Shown one piece after another: positions 18,326 through 27,089 of a stretch of DNA of 64,000 nt. The notes beneath the pieces were generated by a model. The model did no database searches. It saw only the letters and a list, made by a program, of their open reading frames with translations, and had not been told where the DNA came from. Location: the NCBI GenBank assembly GCA_937138495.1, contig CAKZPE010000015.1, positions 56,272-120,271 on the forward strand, given 5' to 3'. The position numbers and the translations under genes were made by a program. Every line of letters begins with the position of its first letter. Positions within the stretch are counted from its first letter, which is position 1. Source of the stretch: an uncultured Oceanospirillaceae bacterium. Its GTDB lineage: Bacteria; Pseudomonadota; Gammaproteobacteria; Pseudomonadales; Balneatricaceae.

Positions 18326-18952
18326 TCAGACCGGTGCGCCACGGTAATACATCCAGAGAAACAGTGCGCCGGCGCTGCGGTAAGGTGCCCAGTGTGCAGT
18401 CATGGCCCGGGCGTCTTTTGCAGTGGGTTTGCCGTCCAGCCGTTTCAGCTTACCGAGTGCGGTGACCACGGCGAGGTCTTCAGCAGGGAATATATCTTCC
18501 CGGCCCAGAGCAAACATCAGATAGATTTCGGCGCTCCAGCGGCCAAAGCCTTTCAGTTGGGTAATGGCGGCGATGGCTTCGTCATCCGGCAGATCAGCCA
18601 GCCCGTCAATGTCCAGCTGGCCAGTGTTCACGGCCTGTGCCAGCCCGCGGATATATTCAATTTTTCGGAAGGATAAGCCTGCTGCCCGCAGGGCTTCATC
18701 GGAATGTGTATCCACACAACTGGCCTGCAGTGGCTGAGTGCCCTGTGCGGTAAGTAAGGCTTCTGTCCGGCCCATAATGGCGGCTGCGGATTCTGTGGAT
18801 AACTGTTGGCTGACGATGATGTTCAGAAAGGTCCTGAATCCTGTTGGCCGGGTACGGGGTGGCGGAGAGCCCAGTTCGGCAAAGGCCCGGGCGATGTCAC
18901 TGTCCTGCCGGGCCAGTGCCTGCAGGCTGGTATCGATCCGGGTCTGATTCAT
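18326..18952 (-). CDS. AlkA-like DNA-3-methyladenine glycosylase (HhH-GPD)
   Basis: 208 residues from ATG at 18952, chosen because AGGAAC lies six bases upstream; the frame extends to 18985 without such a site. The HhH-GPD fold is seen: FRTFLNIIVSQQLSTESAAAI, then the hairpin LKGFGRWSAEIYLMFAL, then the catalytic-Asp region FPAEDLAV. These enzymes excise alkylated bases from DNA. The protein is shorter than E. coli AlkA because the N-terminal non-catalytic domain is absent, as in the Mag/Afu-type enzymes. Substrate range cannot be read from sequence. Confidence 0.88.
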   Translation of the reverse strand: MNQTRIDTSLQALARQDSDIARAFAELGSPPPRTRPTGFRTFLNIIVSQQLSTESAAAIMGRTEALLTAQGTQPLQASCVDTHSDEALRAAGLSFRKIEYIRGLAQAVNTGQLDIDGLADLPDDEAIAAITQLKGFGRWSAEIYLMFALGREDIFPAEDLAVVTALGKLKRLDGKPTAKDARAMTAHWAPYRSAGALFLWMYYRGAPV

Positions 18953-19093
18953 AAATGTTCCTGTGGGCTGTGGGCGACGTTCCACATATAAGCAAGATAA
19001 TCTCCCGAAGTAAAATACAGGCCTCAGCGCGACGGCAGGGAAGGCAAAACAGGCTACCGCAGAGGCGGCCTGACTGCTTATGTTATGAAGGTA

Positions 19094-19243
19094 TTACTTT
19101 TCCGGACAGCACGGACAGCATTTGTGCTCCGGTTCACGGACTGTTTGCTTTGGCCCCTGTGTCAGCGCCGCTTCAAGCAGACGCAGGCTGCCGGTTGTCA
19201 GGTAGTAGGTGTGAGAGATCTGCTGTTGATAACGGTGTTCCAT
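19094..19243 (-). CDS. Small Cys-rich protein, 49 aa, unknown
   Basis: A 49-codon frame with an excellent ribosome site (AAGGAG, six bases before ATG at 19243) and a TAA stop. The protein starts MEHRYQQQISHTYYLTTG, has an amphipathic middle, and ends in HKCCPCCPEK, two vicinal Cys pairs two residues apart that could bind metal or act in redox. I do not recognise a family. It is divergent from the LysR gene at 19352 with about 108 bp between starts, so that regulator may control it. A coding origin is supported by the ribosome site and the ordered C-terminal motif, not by homology. Confidence 0.6.
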   Translation of the reverse strand: MEHRYQQQISHTYYLTTGSLRLLEAALTQGPKQTVREPEHKCCPCCPEK

Positions 19244-19351
19244 GATTCACTCCTTATCGCGTTGTCGTTCATCATGGGAATTACTCTATACTCATCTTTA
19301 AATGATGATAATTAGCCTGTTTGGCAAATAATTAATCGAGAAATTCGAATA

Positions 19352-20236
19352 ATGGATCATATCTCAGCAATACGTGCCTTTACGCAGGTGGCCCGCCGGG
19401 AAAGTTTTTCAGCGGCTTCCAGGGACCTTAATACAGCAGCCTCAGTGGTCAGCCGTTATGTGAAAGAACTTGAAAATGACTTAGGCGTCAGGCTGTTCAT
19501 CCGCACAACCCGTAAAGTGTCTTTAACGGAGGCAGGGCAGAATTTTCTGGTGCGGGCACAGGCATTGCTGGATGACTTTGATGCCATGCGTGAGAGTACG
19601 CAGGCATTGCATTCGCAACCGTCGGGAAGGCTCAGAATCACGGCACCTCTGGCGTTGGGGCAAAATTTATTAGCACCGTTGCTGCCTGAGCTCATGAAGC
19701 GTTACCCGAAGCTTTCAGTGAGTGTGCATTTTACTAATCAGGTGGTGGATCTGATCGGAGAGGGTTGCGATCTGGCGGTCCGGTTTGTGGCTCACCTGGA
19801 AGATTCCGGTCTGGTCGCCCGTAAGCTTGGCGAATCCCGTTCGCTGCTGTGTGCTGCGCCGGAGTATCTGGCCGGTACTGCGTTGCCATGCTCGCCAGAA
19901 GATCTGTCATTACACAGTTGTGTGCTGTTCTGTGATGACGGTTCCAGCCGCTGGGAACTTGCCTCTTCTGCCGGAGAGCCGCTGAGCATTAAGGTTAATG
20001 GCCGGTTGTCGGTGAACAGTATGGAGGCCGCCCGCACTGCTGCCCTGGGAGGCATTGGGATCAGCTTATTGCCGGAGTTTCTGATACGGGATGACCTGGA
20101 AAGTGGCCAGCTGACCGAATTACTGAGCGAATACACGCCGCCGGCAACGCCGTTTTATATGGTGTATCCACAACGGCAGTTTGTCCCTGCCAAGGTCAGA
20201 TGTTTTATTGATTTCTGTGTGGAGAAACTGGGTTAA
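19352..20236 (+). CDS. LysR-family transcriptional regulator
   Basis: 294 residues. N-terminal winged helix-turn-helix (ISAIRAFTQVARRESFSAAS, then VVSRYVKELENDLGVRLFIRTTRKVSLTEAG) followed by an effector-binding domain. The HTH sequence is that of the large subgroup acting on oxidoreductase or exporter genes (AaeR/DmlR-like). It is divergent from the 49-codon Cys-rich gene, the natural first candidate target. The 279-bp interval downstream, before the convergent LysR gene, contains nothing I can identify beyond a weak inverted repeat at its end. Confidence 0.9.
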   Translation: MDHISAIRAFTQVARRESFSAASRDLNTAASVVSRYVKELENDLGVRLFIRTTRKVSLTEAGQNFLVRAQALLDDFDAMRESTQALHSQPSGRLRITAPLALGQNLLAPLLPELMKRYPKLSVSVHFTNQVVDLIGEGCDLAVRFVAHLEDSGLVARKLGESRSLLCAAPEYLAGTALPCSPEDLSLHSCVLFCDDGSSRWELASSAGEPLSIKVNGRLSVNSMEAARTAALGGIGISLLPEFLIRDDLESGQLTELLSEYTPPATPFYMVYPQRQFVPAKVRCFIDFCVEKLG

Positions 20237-20515
20237 CCGATCGGTTACGGTGGTCAGTTTTACCTCTCAGGCGCTGTACTTTCAGGTGCTGCAGACGCTC
20301 CTTATTAAAAATCTATATGGATCTATAAGAAATACTCGTTGGGCAAGTGACACCGGTTCCGGTAGCTTATGATGAGGTACGGAGCGGTTGTAATCCGTTA
20401 TAGCTGTTTTGTGCTGTCTACTTCAATTTGTTGTACATCTTTCGACTCCCGGGCCTGCCTGGGGTTTGCTGAAACTGCTCCTTGTGGTCAGCAAATTCCC
20501 TGCCCGGGATTTTTT

Positions 20516-21406
20516 TCAGATATCCAGATTTGCATGTGTCAGTAACCAGTCGCGAAACGCGACGATACTGGGGTTATTGGCGTTTTTACTTGGAAATGCC
20601 AGATGATAGGCCCAGCGGCTGACGAAGGTCTCATCAAATAACCGCACCAGATGCCCCGCTGCCAGATGATCGGATACCAGCGCAGTCGAGCACATCGCCA
20701 CCCCCTGACCATCAATTGCCGCCTGCATCAGCACGTTACTGTCATCCAGAATGCTGCCCCGGCGTGGGTTCACTTCGTGCGCGCCTGCCTGTAACAGCCA
20801 CTGTGTCCAGGTGTAGTAATCCAGATCATGCAGTAGCGGCAGATCCGCGAACTGGTGGGGGGAGGTAATATCGCCATGACGGTGAATAAAGGCGGGGCTG
20901 CAGACCGGGAAAAAGTCCAGATGAATGATGGGATAGGCTTCCAGCCCGGGCCATTCACCGTTGCCAAAGGTGATGCAGATATCCACATCGGTATTATCGA
21001 AATCAGCAATGATCTGCGAGTAGTTAAAAGATAAATCGATTTCCGGATATTGCTGGCTGAATTCCGGCAACCGTGGCGACATCCATTTAGCGGCAAAAGC
21101 CGACCCCATCCTCAATTTCAGTGATTGCCGGTTATGTTCCTGTAACAGGCCACTGATGGCCGCGTCCATTTCATCAAAACATTTGCTGAGTCTGTGCATC
21201 AGCTCTTCGCCGGGTTCTGTGAGTTCCAGCTTGCGGGGGTAACGCACGAACAGCGGTGTCTGCAAATACTCTTCGAGGGATTTGACCTGATGGCTGATGG
21301 CCGCCTGGGTGACGTGCAGTTCTTCCGCCGCCAGGGTAAAGCTGAGGCGACGGGAGGCAGCTTCAAAGGCTTTCATGCTGTTTAGCGGTGGGAGACGTCG
21401 GGCCAT
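20516..21406 (-). CDS. LysR-family regulator, GcvA-like
   Basis: 296 residues. It begins MARRLPPLNSMKAFEAASRR and has the HTH segment SFTLAAEELHVTQAAISHQVKSLEEYL, which is the GcvA subfamily pattern; the effector domain (DVDICITFGNGEWPGLEAYPI) also fits. It is divergent from the MttB-like gene, with a 353-bp intergenic region that contains two candidate operator elements. Divergent LysR genes usually regulate the neighbour in response to a pathway metabolite, so control of the methyltransferase operon is the likely role. Confidence 0.9.
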   Translation of the reverse strand: MARRLPPLNSMKAFEAASRRLSFTLAAEELHVTQAAISHQVKSLEEYLQTPLFVRYPRKLELTEPGEELMHRLSKCFDEMDAAISGLLQEHNRQSLKLRMGSAFAAKWMSPRLPEFSQQYPEIDLSFNYSQIIADFDNTDVDICITFGNGEWPGLEAYPIIHLDFFPVCSPAFIHRHGDITSPHQFADLPLLHDLDYYTWTQWLLQAGAHEVNPRRGSILDDSNVLMQAAIDGQGVAMCSTALVSDHLAAGHLVRLFDETFVSRWAYHLAFPSKNANNPSIVAFRDWLLTHANLDI

Positions 21407-21635
21407 AGGCTGTTTTTATTCCCAATGGTTATGAAAATTATGTGTTTCGGTCTGTTTATTTATTAAACAGTTGTCCGGCGTGCGCCCAGTATCCGTTTTT
21501 TTCTCTGCGGGGGGTATGCGCTGTATCAACTTTCTGCTGATTTTTGAGAAAACAGATTCGGCGGTACCGTTTTTTGGCCATTATATCAATGACTTATGTT
21601 AATTGCTCGCGAATTAGTTTATCTAATCCGTGGCT

Positions 21636-21654
21636 AAGAATATATCAATTGTGA
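21636..21654 (+). promoter_or_regulatory. Element shared with the second flavoenzyme promoter
   Basis: AAGAATATATCAATTGTGA, nearly the same as AAGATATTTATCAATTGTGA at 28055-28074; the final 12 bases are identical. It lies about 117 bp before the MttB-like start, in a gap shared with a divergent GcvA-like LysR gene. A regulator-binding or promoter role is inferred from the match and position. Confidence 0.55.
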
Positions 21655-21686
21655 ATTGGGCTGTGAAGGTGGAATATTTTCTCGAA

Positions 21687-21727
21687 TACGACCTTAGAGT
21701 AGTTAAAAAGCGACCTGGCAGGTCGTA
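21687..21727 (+). promoter_or_regulatory. Inverted-repeat cluster before the MttB-like gene
   Basis: TACGACCT at 21687-21694 is mirrored by AGGTCGTA at 21720-21727, and a further CGACCT at 21711-21716 forms a tight hairpin with AGGTCG. Three related half-sites within 41 bp, ending 32 bp before the start codon, suggest an operator or a 5' UTR hairpin. Confidence 0.45.
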
Positions 21728-21759
21728 AATAATAAGAAGTTTAGATATCAGGAGTGATC

Positions 21760-23301
21760 ATGGCCCGTAGATCTGGTGGTAGAAAGGCGATGCTGGCGCT
21801 GCGCAGTAAGCCGCTTGATAAAGATTCCAAGCCGGTTTTGCCAGGTGAGAGGGGCGGTACCTTCCAGCCGCTGACCCAGGCAGAGATGGAAAAAGTTGCC
21901 GAGACAGCCTTCAATATTCTTGAAGAGGTAGGCTTTTCTCAGGCGACGCCACACTGTGTTGAGATGTGTACCAAAGTGGGGGCGATTGTCGGTGAGGACG
22001 GTCGTCTGCGTTTCCCCCGTGCCGTGGTTGAGGATGCCATCAGCAAGGCAAACCGTAACCTGACACTGCATGCTCAGGATCCTGAGTTTGATCTGGATTT
22101 AAGCGGCCAGCGGGTTCACTTCTCAACGGCCGGTGCCGCGGTCATGATCGCTGACCCGATGAAGAATGAATACCGTGATTCAACCGCCAGAGATCTCTAT
22201 GACATGGCGCGTATCGTCGACAACTGTGAACATATCCACATGTTCCAGCGTACCTGTGTACTGCGGGACATTGCCAGCCCGCGGGAAATGGATCTGAACA
22301 CCACTTACCTTTCTGTGCACGGTACCACCAAACATGTGGGTACCAGCTTCACGGAAGCTGAGCACGTTGATGAAACCATCGATATGCTGGAAATCATTGC
22401 CGGCGGTGAAGAACAGTGGCGTGCCCGTCCGTTCGTGAGCATGTCGAACTGTTTTGTTGTTCCGCCGATGAAGTTTGCCGAAGAGTCGCTGGATTGCCTG
22501 CGGGTCGGTGTTGAACGTGGTATGCCGATTCTGCTGTTGTCGGCCGGTCAGGCGGGTGCAACCGCACCGGCAATGCTGGCAGGTGCCGTGGCGCAGGCCT
22601 GGGCTGAATGTCTGGGGGGGCTGGTATATGTCAATGCCATTAAACCGGGTGCGCCGGCGATACTGGGTACCTGGCCGTTCGTCAGTGATTTGCGGACCGG
22701 TGCCATGAGTGGCGGTTCGCCGGAACAGGGCCTGCTGTGTGCTGCCTGCGCCCAGATGGGTAACTATTTTGATTTGCCGACCGGTACCGCAGCGGGCATG
22801 TCTGATGCCAAGTTCCCGGATTTCCAGGCCGGTGCTGAGCGCGGTTACGGTGCGTCTGCAGCGGCAATGGCCGGTGCCAATATCGTGTATGAGTCTGCCG
22901 GTATGTATGCCAGCCTGCTGGGTGTTTGTCCGGAATCCTACCTGATGGATAACGATGTGCTGGGTGCCTGTATGCGAATGACCAAGGGCATTCAGGTGGA
23001 TGAAGCTTCTCTGAGCTTTGATACCCTGAAAGATGTCTGTCTGAACGATCTGGGCCATTATCTGGGCTCCAGCCAGACCCTGTCGGTGATGCAGTCCGAG
23101 TATATTTATCCGGTTATCAGTGACCGCGACAGCCCGAACGTCTGGCAGGAAAAAGGTAAGCCGGTGTTACTGGAAAAAGCCATTGAGAAGAAGAACACTA
23201 TTCTCAGCACCTATTTCCCGAAACACATCAGTGATGAAGTGGATCAGGCGATTCGTGAGCGTTACACCATTCATATTCCGGCATCGGAAATGGGCCGTTA
23301 A
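21760..23301 (+). CDS. MttB-family (COG5598) methyltransferase without pyrrolysine
   Basis: 513 residues from ATG at 21760, preceded by AGGAG. The sequence follows the trimethylamine methyltransferase family through its barrel (FNILEEVGFSQATPHCVEMC, GLVYVNAIKPGAPAILGTWP, then LPTGTAAGMSDAKFPDFQAG). Archaeal MttB uses pyrrolysine encoded by an in-frame amber codon; no amber occurs here, so it belongs with the non-pyrrolysine members, some of which demethylate glycine betaine, proline betaine or carnitine. Those partner with a corrinoid protein, which is not in this window. The downstream flavoenzyme with a GcvT domain points to a one-carbon pathway ending on tetrahydrofolate. The substrate is unproven. 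Confidence 0.85.
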   Translation: MARRSGGRKAMLALRSKPLDKDSKPVLPGERGGTFQPLTQAEMEKVAETAFNILEEVGFSQATPHCVEMCTKVGAIVGEDGRLRFPRAVVEDAISKANRNLTLHAQDPEFDLDLSGQRVHFSTAGAAVMIADPMKNEYRDSTARDLYDMARIVDNCEHIHMFQRTCVLRDIASPREMDLNTTYLSVHGTTKHVGTSFTEAEHVDETIDMLEIIAGGEEQWRARPFVSMSNCFVVPPMKFAEESLDCLRVGVERGMPILLLSAGQAGATAPAMLAGAVAQAWAECLGGLVYVNAIKPGAPAILGTWPFVSDLRTGAMSGGSPEQGLLCAACAQMGNYFDLPTGTAAGMSDAKFPDFQAGAERGYGASAAAMAGANIVYESAGMYASLLGVCPESYLMDNDVLGACMRMTKGIQVDEASLSFDTLKDVCLNDLGHYLGSSQTLSVMQSEYIYPVISDRDSPNVWQEKGKPVLLEKAIEKKNTILSTYFPKHISDEVDQAIRERYTIHIPASEMGR

Positions 23302-23404
23302 ATATTCTGCAGGCAGTGTAACTGCCTGTTAATGGCGATCTGCACAGTGTTTGCGGATCGCCGTTCTGCCTTTAAGCGGGCATGAATTTAAGGAGAAGAA
23401 TTGT

Positions 23405-25828
23405 ATGCAGTCAACAGCAAGAGTTGTCATCGTCGGCGGCGGTTCACTGGGTGTGAACCTCATGTATCATCTGACCAAAGAAGGCTGGACCGACGTTCTG
23501 TTGATCGAAAAAGGTGAGCTTACCTCCGGCTCAACCTGGCACGCGGCGGGTTTGTGTCCGAACTTTAACGGTAACCACACCCTGTCGAAGATCCATGAGT
23601 ACACCATCAAACTTTACGATGAGATCATTCCCCGTGAAACCGGTTTGCCATCAACCTTCCACCGTACCGGCAGCCTGCGGGTAGGTTACACCGAGGTTGA
23701 AGAACAGTGGTTCCGCAACATCATCAGCCGTTCCCGTAACGTGGGCTGTGAAATGCGCTTCATCAGCCGTGAAGAAGCGAAAGAAGTGAATCCGCTGATG
23801 AACTTCGACAATGCCCGTTGCATTCTGTACACCCCGAATGATGGCCATATTGATCCGACGTCCATTGTTATGCCGCTGGGGCAACTGGCCCGAGAGAACG
23901 GTGCAAAAGTCTCCCGTTTCAACCGGGTGATTGATATCAACCTGCTGCCAGGCGGTGAGTACGAAGTGATCACTGAGAAAGGCACTGTCATTGCTGAGCA
24001 TGTTGTTAACGCCGGTGGCTGTTTCGCACCGGAAGTGGGCCGCATGGTGGGTGTACACATTCCTATCGTGAACCTGGAACACCAGTATCTGGTGACCGAT
24101 GATCACCCTGAAGTGGCGAAGCTGGCACGTGAAATGCCGGTTACCCGTGACTCCTGGGCGGCCAGTTATATCCGTCAGGAAGGTAATGGCTTCCTGATCG
24201 GCCCGTATGAAACCTCAGGTGCCAAGCCCTGGGCGCTGGAAGGGATGGACTGGGACTTCGACCGTGGCCTGTTCCCAGGGGATCTGGTACGTATCATGCC
24301 GTTCCTGGAACGTTGCATGGAACTGGTACCGGGCTTCAGTGAAGTGGGTATCCGTACCATCATCAACGGGGCGATTACACATACACCGGACGATAATTTC
24401 CTGGTGGGGCCTGCAAAGGGGCTGCGTAACTTCTGGAACCTCTGTGGTGCCTCTATCGGTATCGCGCAGGGCGGTATCGGTAAGTATCTGGCGCAGTGGA
24501 TGGTGCACGGTCAGACAGAACTGAACATGGCATCTCTGGATAGCCGCCGTTTTGATACCTGGGCCGATAAGAACTACTGCATTACCCGCGCTATTGAATC
24601 GTACGAGCGTATGTATTCATTCGGTGCGCCGAACGACAACCGTCCGCACGGCCGTCCGATGCGGGTCAGCCCGATGCACACCCTGTTGGCACAGAAAGGT
24701 GCGGTACATGTGGTGAATACCGGTTACGAGAAACCTTCCTGGTTTACCACTGATGAAGTGCGTGGCGAAACTCATAACTGGGCGCACAGTGAAGCACACG
24801 CTGCAGTGGCAGAAGAATGTGCCGCGGTACAGAACGCCTGTGGTATTGCCGACCTGAGCGGTACCGCGAAGTTTGTGGTGAAAGGTCCGGATGCGTTCGC
24901 CTTCCTGGATAAGCTGTCCTGTAACAAGCTGCCGGCGAAAGATGGCCGCATTACCCTGACACTGTTCCACGCTGAAAACGGCGGCATCATGGCGGAACAA
25001 ACCATCAGCCGGATCGCCGAAGATCACTTCATTCTGATGGGCGCGATTGGCTCTCAGGTGAAAGATTACCAGTGGATGGAATGGCACAAAGAAGGCTATG
25101 ACATCACCATCGAAGATATCACTGAGTCCTGGGGTGGCCTGCTACTGACCGGTCCTAAGGCCCGTGAGATTCTTCAGGCACACCTGGATGAAGAGGAAGA
25201 CATCAGCAATGCCGGTTTCCCGTGGTTGTCCTGCCGGACGATCAAGGTGGATTCTGCCGATGTATTTGCCATGCGGGTGTCTTACGCCGGTGAACTGGGC
25301 TGGGAGCTGCATATGCCGACCTGGCAGGTACTGTCTATCTATGAATCCCTGTTCCATAACGGTGAAGCGCTGGGTCTGCGCGACTTTGGCGGCATGGCCA
25401 TGAATTCCATGCGGATGGAGAAAGGCTACCGGGCTTACGGCCATGAATTCACCGAAGAAATCTCCGGTGCAGAAGCCTGCATGGACCGCTTCATGGATCT
25501 GAGCCGTGACTTTATCGGTGCAGAGAATATCCGTCAGCGTCAGCAGGGTGAACTGGAAATGGTTAACGCCTACCTGGTGTTTGATGACGATATTCCGGCG
25601 GAATGTTTCGGCAACGAAGCCGTCTGGGTGGACGGTGAAGTCACCGGCCTGACCACCGGTGGCGCGTTCGGTCACCGAATAGGTAAGAGCCTGGCATTTG
25701 CCTACGTGAAGCCTGAGCACAATGTTGCCGGCCAGCAGGTTATGGTGGAAACCTCTCTGGGCGAGCGTAAAGCCCACGTGGCGATGATGCCGGCCTACGA
25801 TCCGAAGAACGAACGTTTGCGGGTCTGA
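23405..25828 (+). CDS. Dimethylglycine dehydrogenase-like flavoenzyme with GcvT domain (copy 1)
   Basis: 807 residues from ATG at 23405 (GGAGAAG upstream). Domains in order: FAD-dependent oxidoreductase (VVIVGGGSLGVNLMYHLTKEG; STWHAAG with His46, the position that carries covalent FAD in dimethylglycine dehydrogenase), FAO middle region, then GcvT and GcvT C-terminal domains (FLDKLSCNKLP; VSYAGELGWELHMP; ALGLRDFGGMAMNSMRMEKGYRAYGHEF). Such enzymes oxidise an N-methyl group and pass the formaldehyde unit to tetrahydrofolate. It follows the MttB-like gene by 103 bp and is probably cotranscribed. Substrate is likely a di- or tri-methylated amine. Confidence 0.88.
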   Translation: MQSTARVVIVGGGSLGVNLMYHLTKEGWTDVLLIEKGELTSGSTWHAAGLCPNFNGNHTLSKIHEYTIKLYDEIIPRETGLPSTFHRTGSLRVGYTEVEEQWFRNIISRSRNVGCEMRFISREEAKEVNPLMNFDNARCILYTPNDGHIDPTSIVMPLGQLARENGAKVSRFNRVIDINLLPGGEYEVITEKGTVIAEHVVNAGGCFAPEVGRMVGVHIPIVNLEHQYLVTDDHPEVAKLAREMPVTRDSWAASYIRQEGNGFLIGPYETSGAKPWALEGMDWDFDRGLFPGDLVRIMPFLERCMELVPGFSEVGIRTIINGAITHTPDDNFLVGPAKGLRNFWNLCGASIGIAQGGIGKYLAQWMVHGQTELNMASLDSRRFDTWADKNYCITRAIESYERMYSFGAPNDNRPHGRPMRVSPMHTLLAQKGAVHVVNTGYEKPSWFTTDEVRGETHNWAHSEAHAAVAEECAAVQNACGIADLSGTAKFVVKGPDAFAFLDKLSCNKLPAKDGRITLTLFHAENGGIMAEQTISRIAEDHFILMGAIGSQVKDYQWMEWHKEGYDITIEDITESWGGLLLTGPKAREILQAHLDEEEDISNAGFPWLSCRTIKVDSADVFAMRVSYAGELGWELHMPTWQVLSIYESLFHNGEALGLRDFGGMAMNSMRMEKGYRAYGHEFTEEISGAEACMDRFMDLSRDFIGAENIRQRQQGELEMVNAYLVFDDDIPAECFGNEAVWVDGEVTGLTTGGAFGHRIGKSLAFAYVKPEHNVAGQQVMVETSLGERKAHVAMMPAYDPKNERLRV

Positions 25829-26044
25829 TCCGCAGCGCTGATAACCGTGCGTTTTGAAAACGGGAGCAGCCAGCCTGTTCCCGTTACTTACCGTCTGGCG
25901 AAATCACATCACTGCTAACAGTGCTTCTGCATAAAACTTTCCGGCACGAGAGGTTTTATACAGAAGGAGATACCCGGCGCCGTCATGGCACCCATTATCT
26001 TGAATAAAGAAATTCGGATACGGATACTTTTGGAGACAATAACA

Positions 26045-27079
26045 ATGAGCCAAAAAAAGATCGGATTTTTGCTGTTAGACCGTTTCAGCATGCTGTCATT
26101 CACATCTGCGCTTGAGCCGCTGGAGGTCGCTAATCAGGTGGCTGAAGCACGTCTCTATGATTATTTCACCGCGTCAGTCGACGGAGAGAAAGTCCGGGCG
26201 TCCACCGGGGTTACCACTGTGCCGGATTACAGCATTGCTGAGCTGATCGCCAGTAAAGCAATCGATACACTGATTGTTGTCGGTGGCTCTGAAGTACAGG
26301 AGCTGACCAATATGCTGGTGGCCCGTCTGCAGCGCTTTACCGCCGGTGGTGTTGCCCTGGGGGGCGTCGCCAGCGGTGTTGTGTCACTGGCAAAAGCCGG
26401 CTTCTTTGATGGTCAGAGCTGCAGTGTGCAGCGTGAGTTTTCGACGGTTCTGCAGGAAGAGCGTCCCCGGGTGGCGGTTACCCTGAAGCCTTTTACCACC
26501 GGTGGTCAGCGTTTTAGCTGCGCAGGCGGCTGTGCCATGCTGGAAATGATGATTAACCGGATTGCTGATGAGCAGGGCCAGGCGCTGGCACAGTCGGTGG
26601 CTGAAGCGCTGATGTTTGAATCGTCCATGATGGAGCAATCCGTTCATCTGCCTGATCCTGTGAAGCTTAGCCAGCCTAAACTGGCAGAAATTATTGCCCT
26701 GATGGAAGCGAACCTCGAAGAGCCGCTCTCCCTGACGGAGCTGGCCGGTTATGTGGGAATCTCCCGTCGGCATCTGGAACGGATCTTCAAGAAACACCTG
26801 GATTGCACCCCGCTGAAGTACTACATCAAGCTGCGACTGCTGGCGGCCCGGCAGTTACTGAAACAGACGTCCCGGCCAATCATCGATGTGGCAGCCGCCT
26901 GTGGATTTGTGTCAGCGGCGCATTTCAGTAAATGCTACAAGGCGCATATGCATATCACCCCGAAGGCTGAGCGGCAGGGTAAAACGGTTCCGCTGGAACC
27001 GACAGTGGCCACAGCGGTTGGAGATATTCCCGCAGCACTGCTTTATAACAGTTTCCACAGCGCACAAATGCGCTTCTGA
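26045..27079 (+). CDS. GlxA/GbdR-type AraC regulator with DJ-1/PfpI domain
   Basis: 344 residues from ATG at 26045. An N-terminal class I glutamine-amidotransferase-like (DJ-1/PfpI) domain (KKIGFLLLDRFSMLSFTSALEPLEVAN; LIVVGGSEVQ) is followed by an AraC-type DNA-binding domain (LSLTELAGYVGISRRHLERIFKKHL; IIDVAAACGFVSAAHFSKCYKAH). Regulators of this architecture include GbdR and CdhR, which control glycine betaine and carnitine catabolism. Its position between two flavoenzyme genes of methylated-amine type supports that sort of role here. About 216 bp separate it from the preceding gene, so it may have its own promoter. Confidence 0.88.
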   Translation: MSQKKIGFLLLDRFSMLSFTSALEPLEVANQVAEARLYDYFTASVDGEKVRASTGVTTVPDYSIAELIASKAIDTLIVVGGSEVQELTNMLVARLQRFTAGGVALGGVASGVVSLAKAGFFDGQSCSVQREFSTVLQEERPRVAVTLKPFTTGGQRFSCAGGCAMLEMMINRIADEQGQALAQSVAEALMFESSMMEQSVHLPDPVKLSQPKLAEIIALMEANLEEPLSLTELAGYVGISRRHLERIFKKHLDCTPLKYYIKLRLLAARQLLKQTSRPIIDVAAACGFVSAAHFSKCYKAHMHITPKAERQGKTVPLEPTVATAVGDIPAALLYNSFHSAQMRF

Positions 27080-27089
27080 ATATATCCGG

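Noticed and set aside
19085..19315. Plus-strand frame of 76 codons
   Set aside because: It lies over the minus-strand Cys-rich small gene, which has a strong ribosome site; the plus frame has none and shows no protein-like pattern.
20503..20517. Terminator between the two convergent LysR genes
   Set aside because: The stem is only four or five pairs; the T run belongs partly to the coding end of the minus-strand gene.
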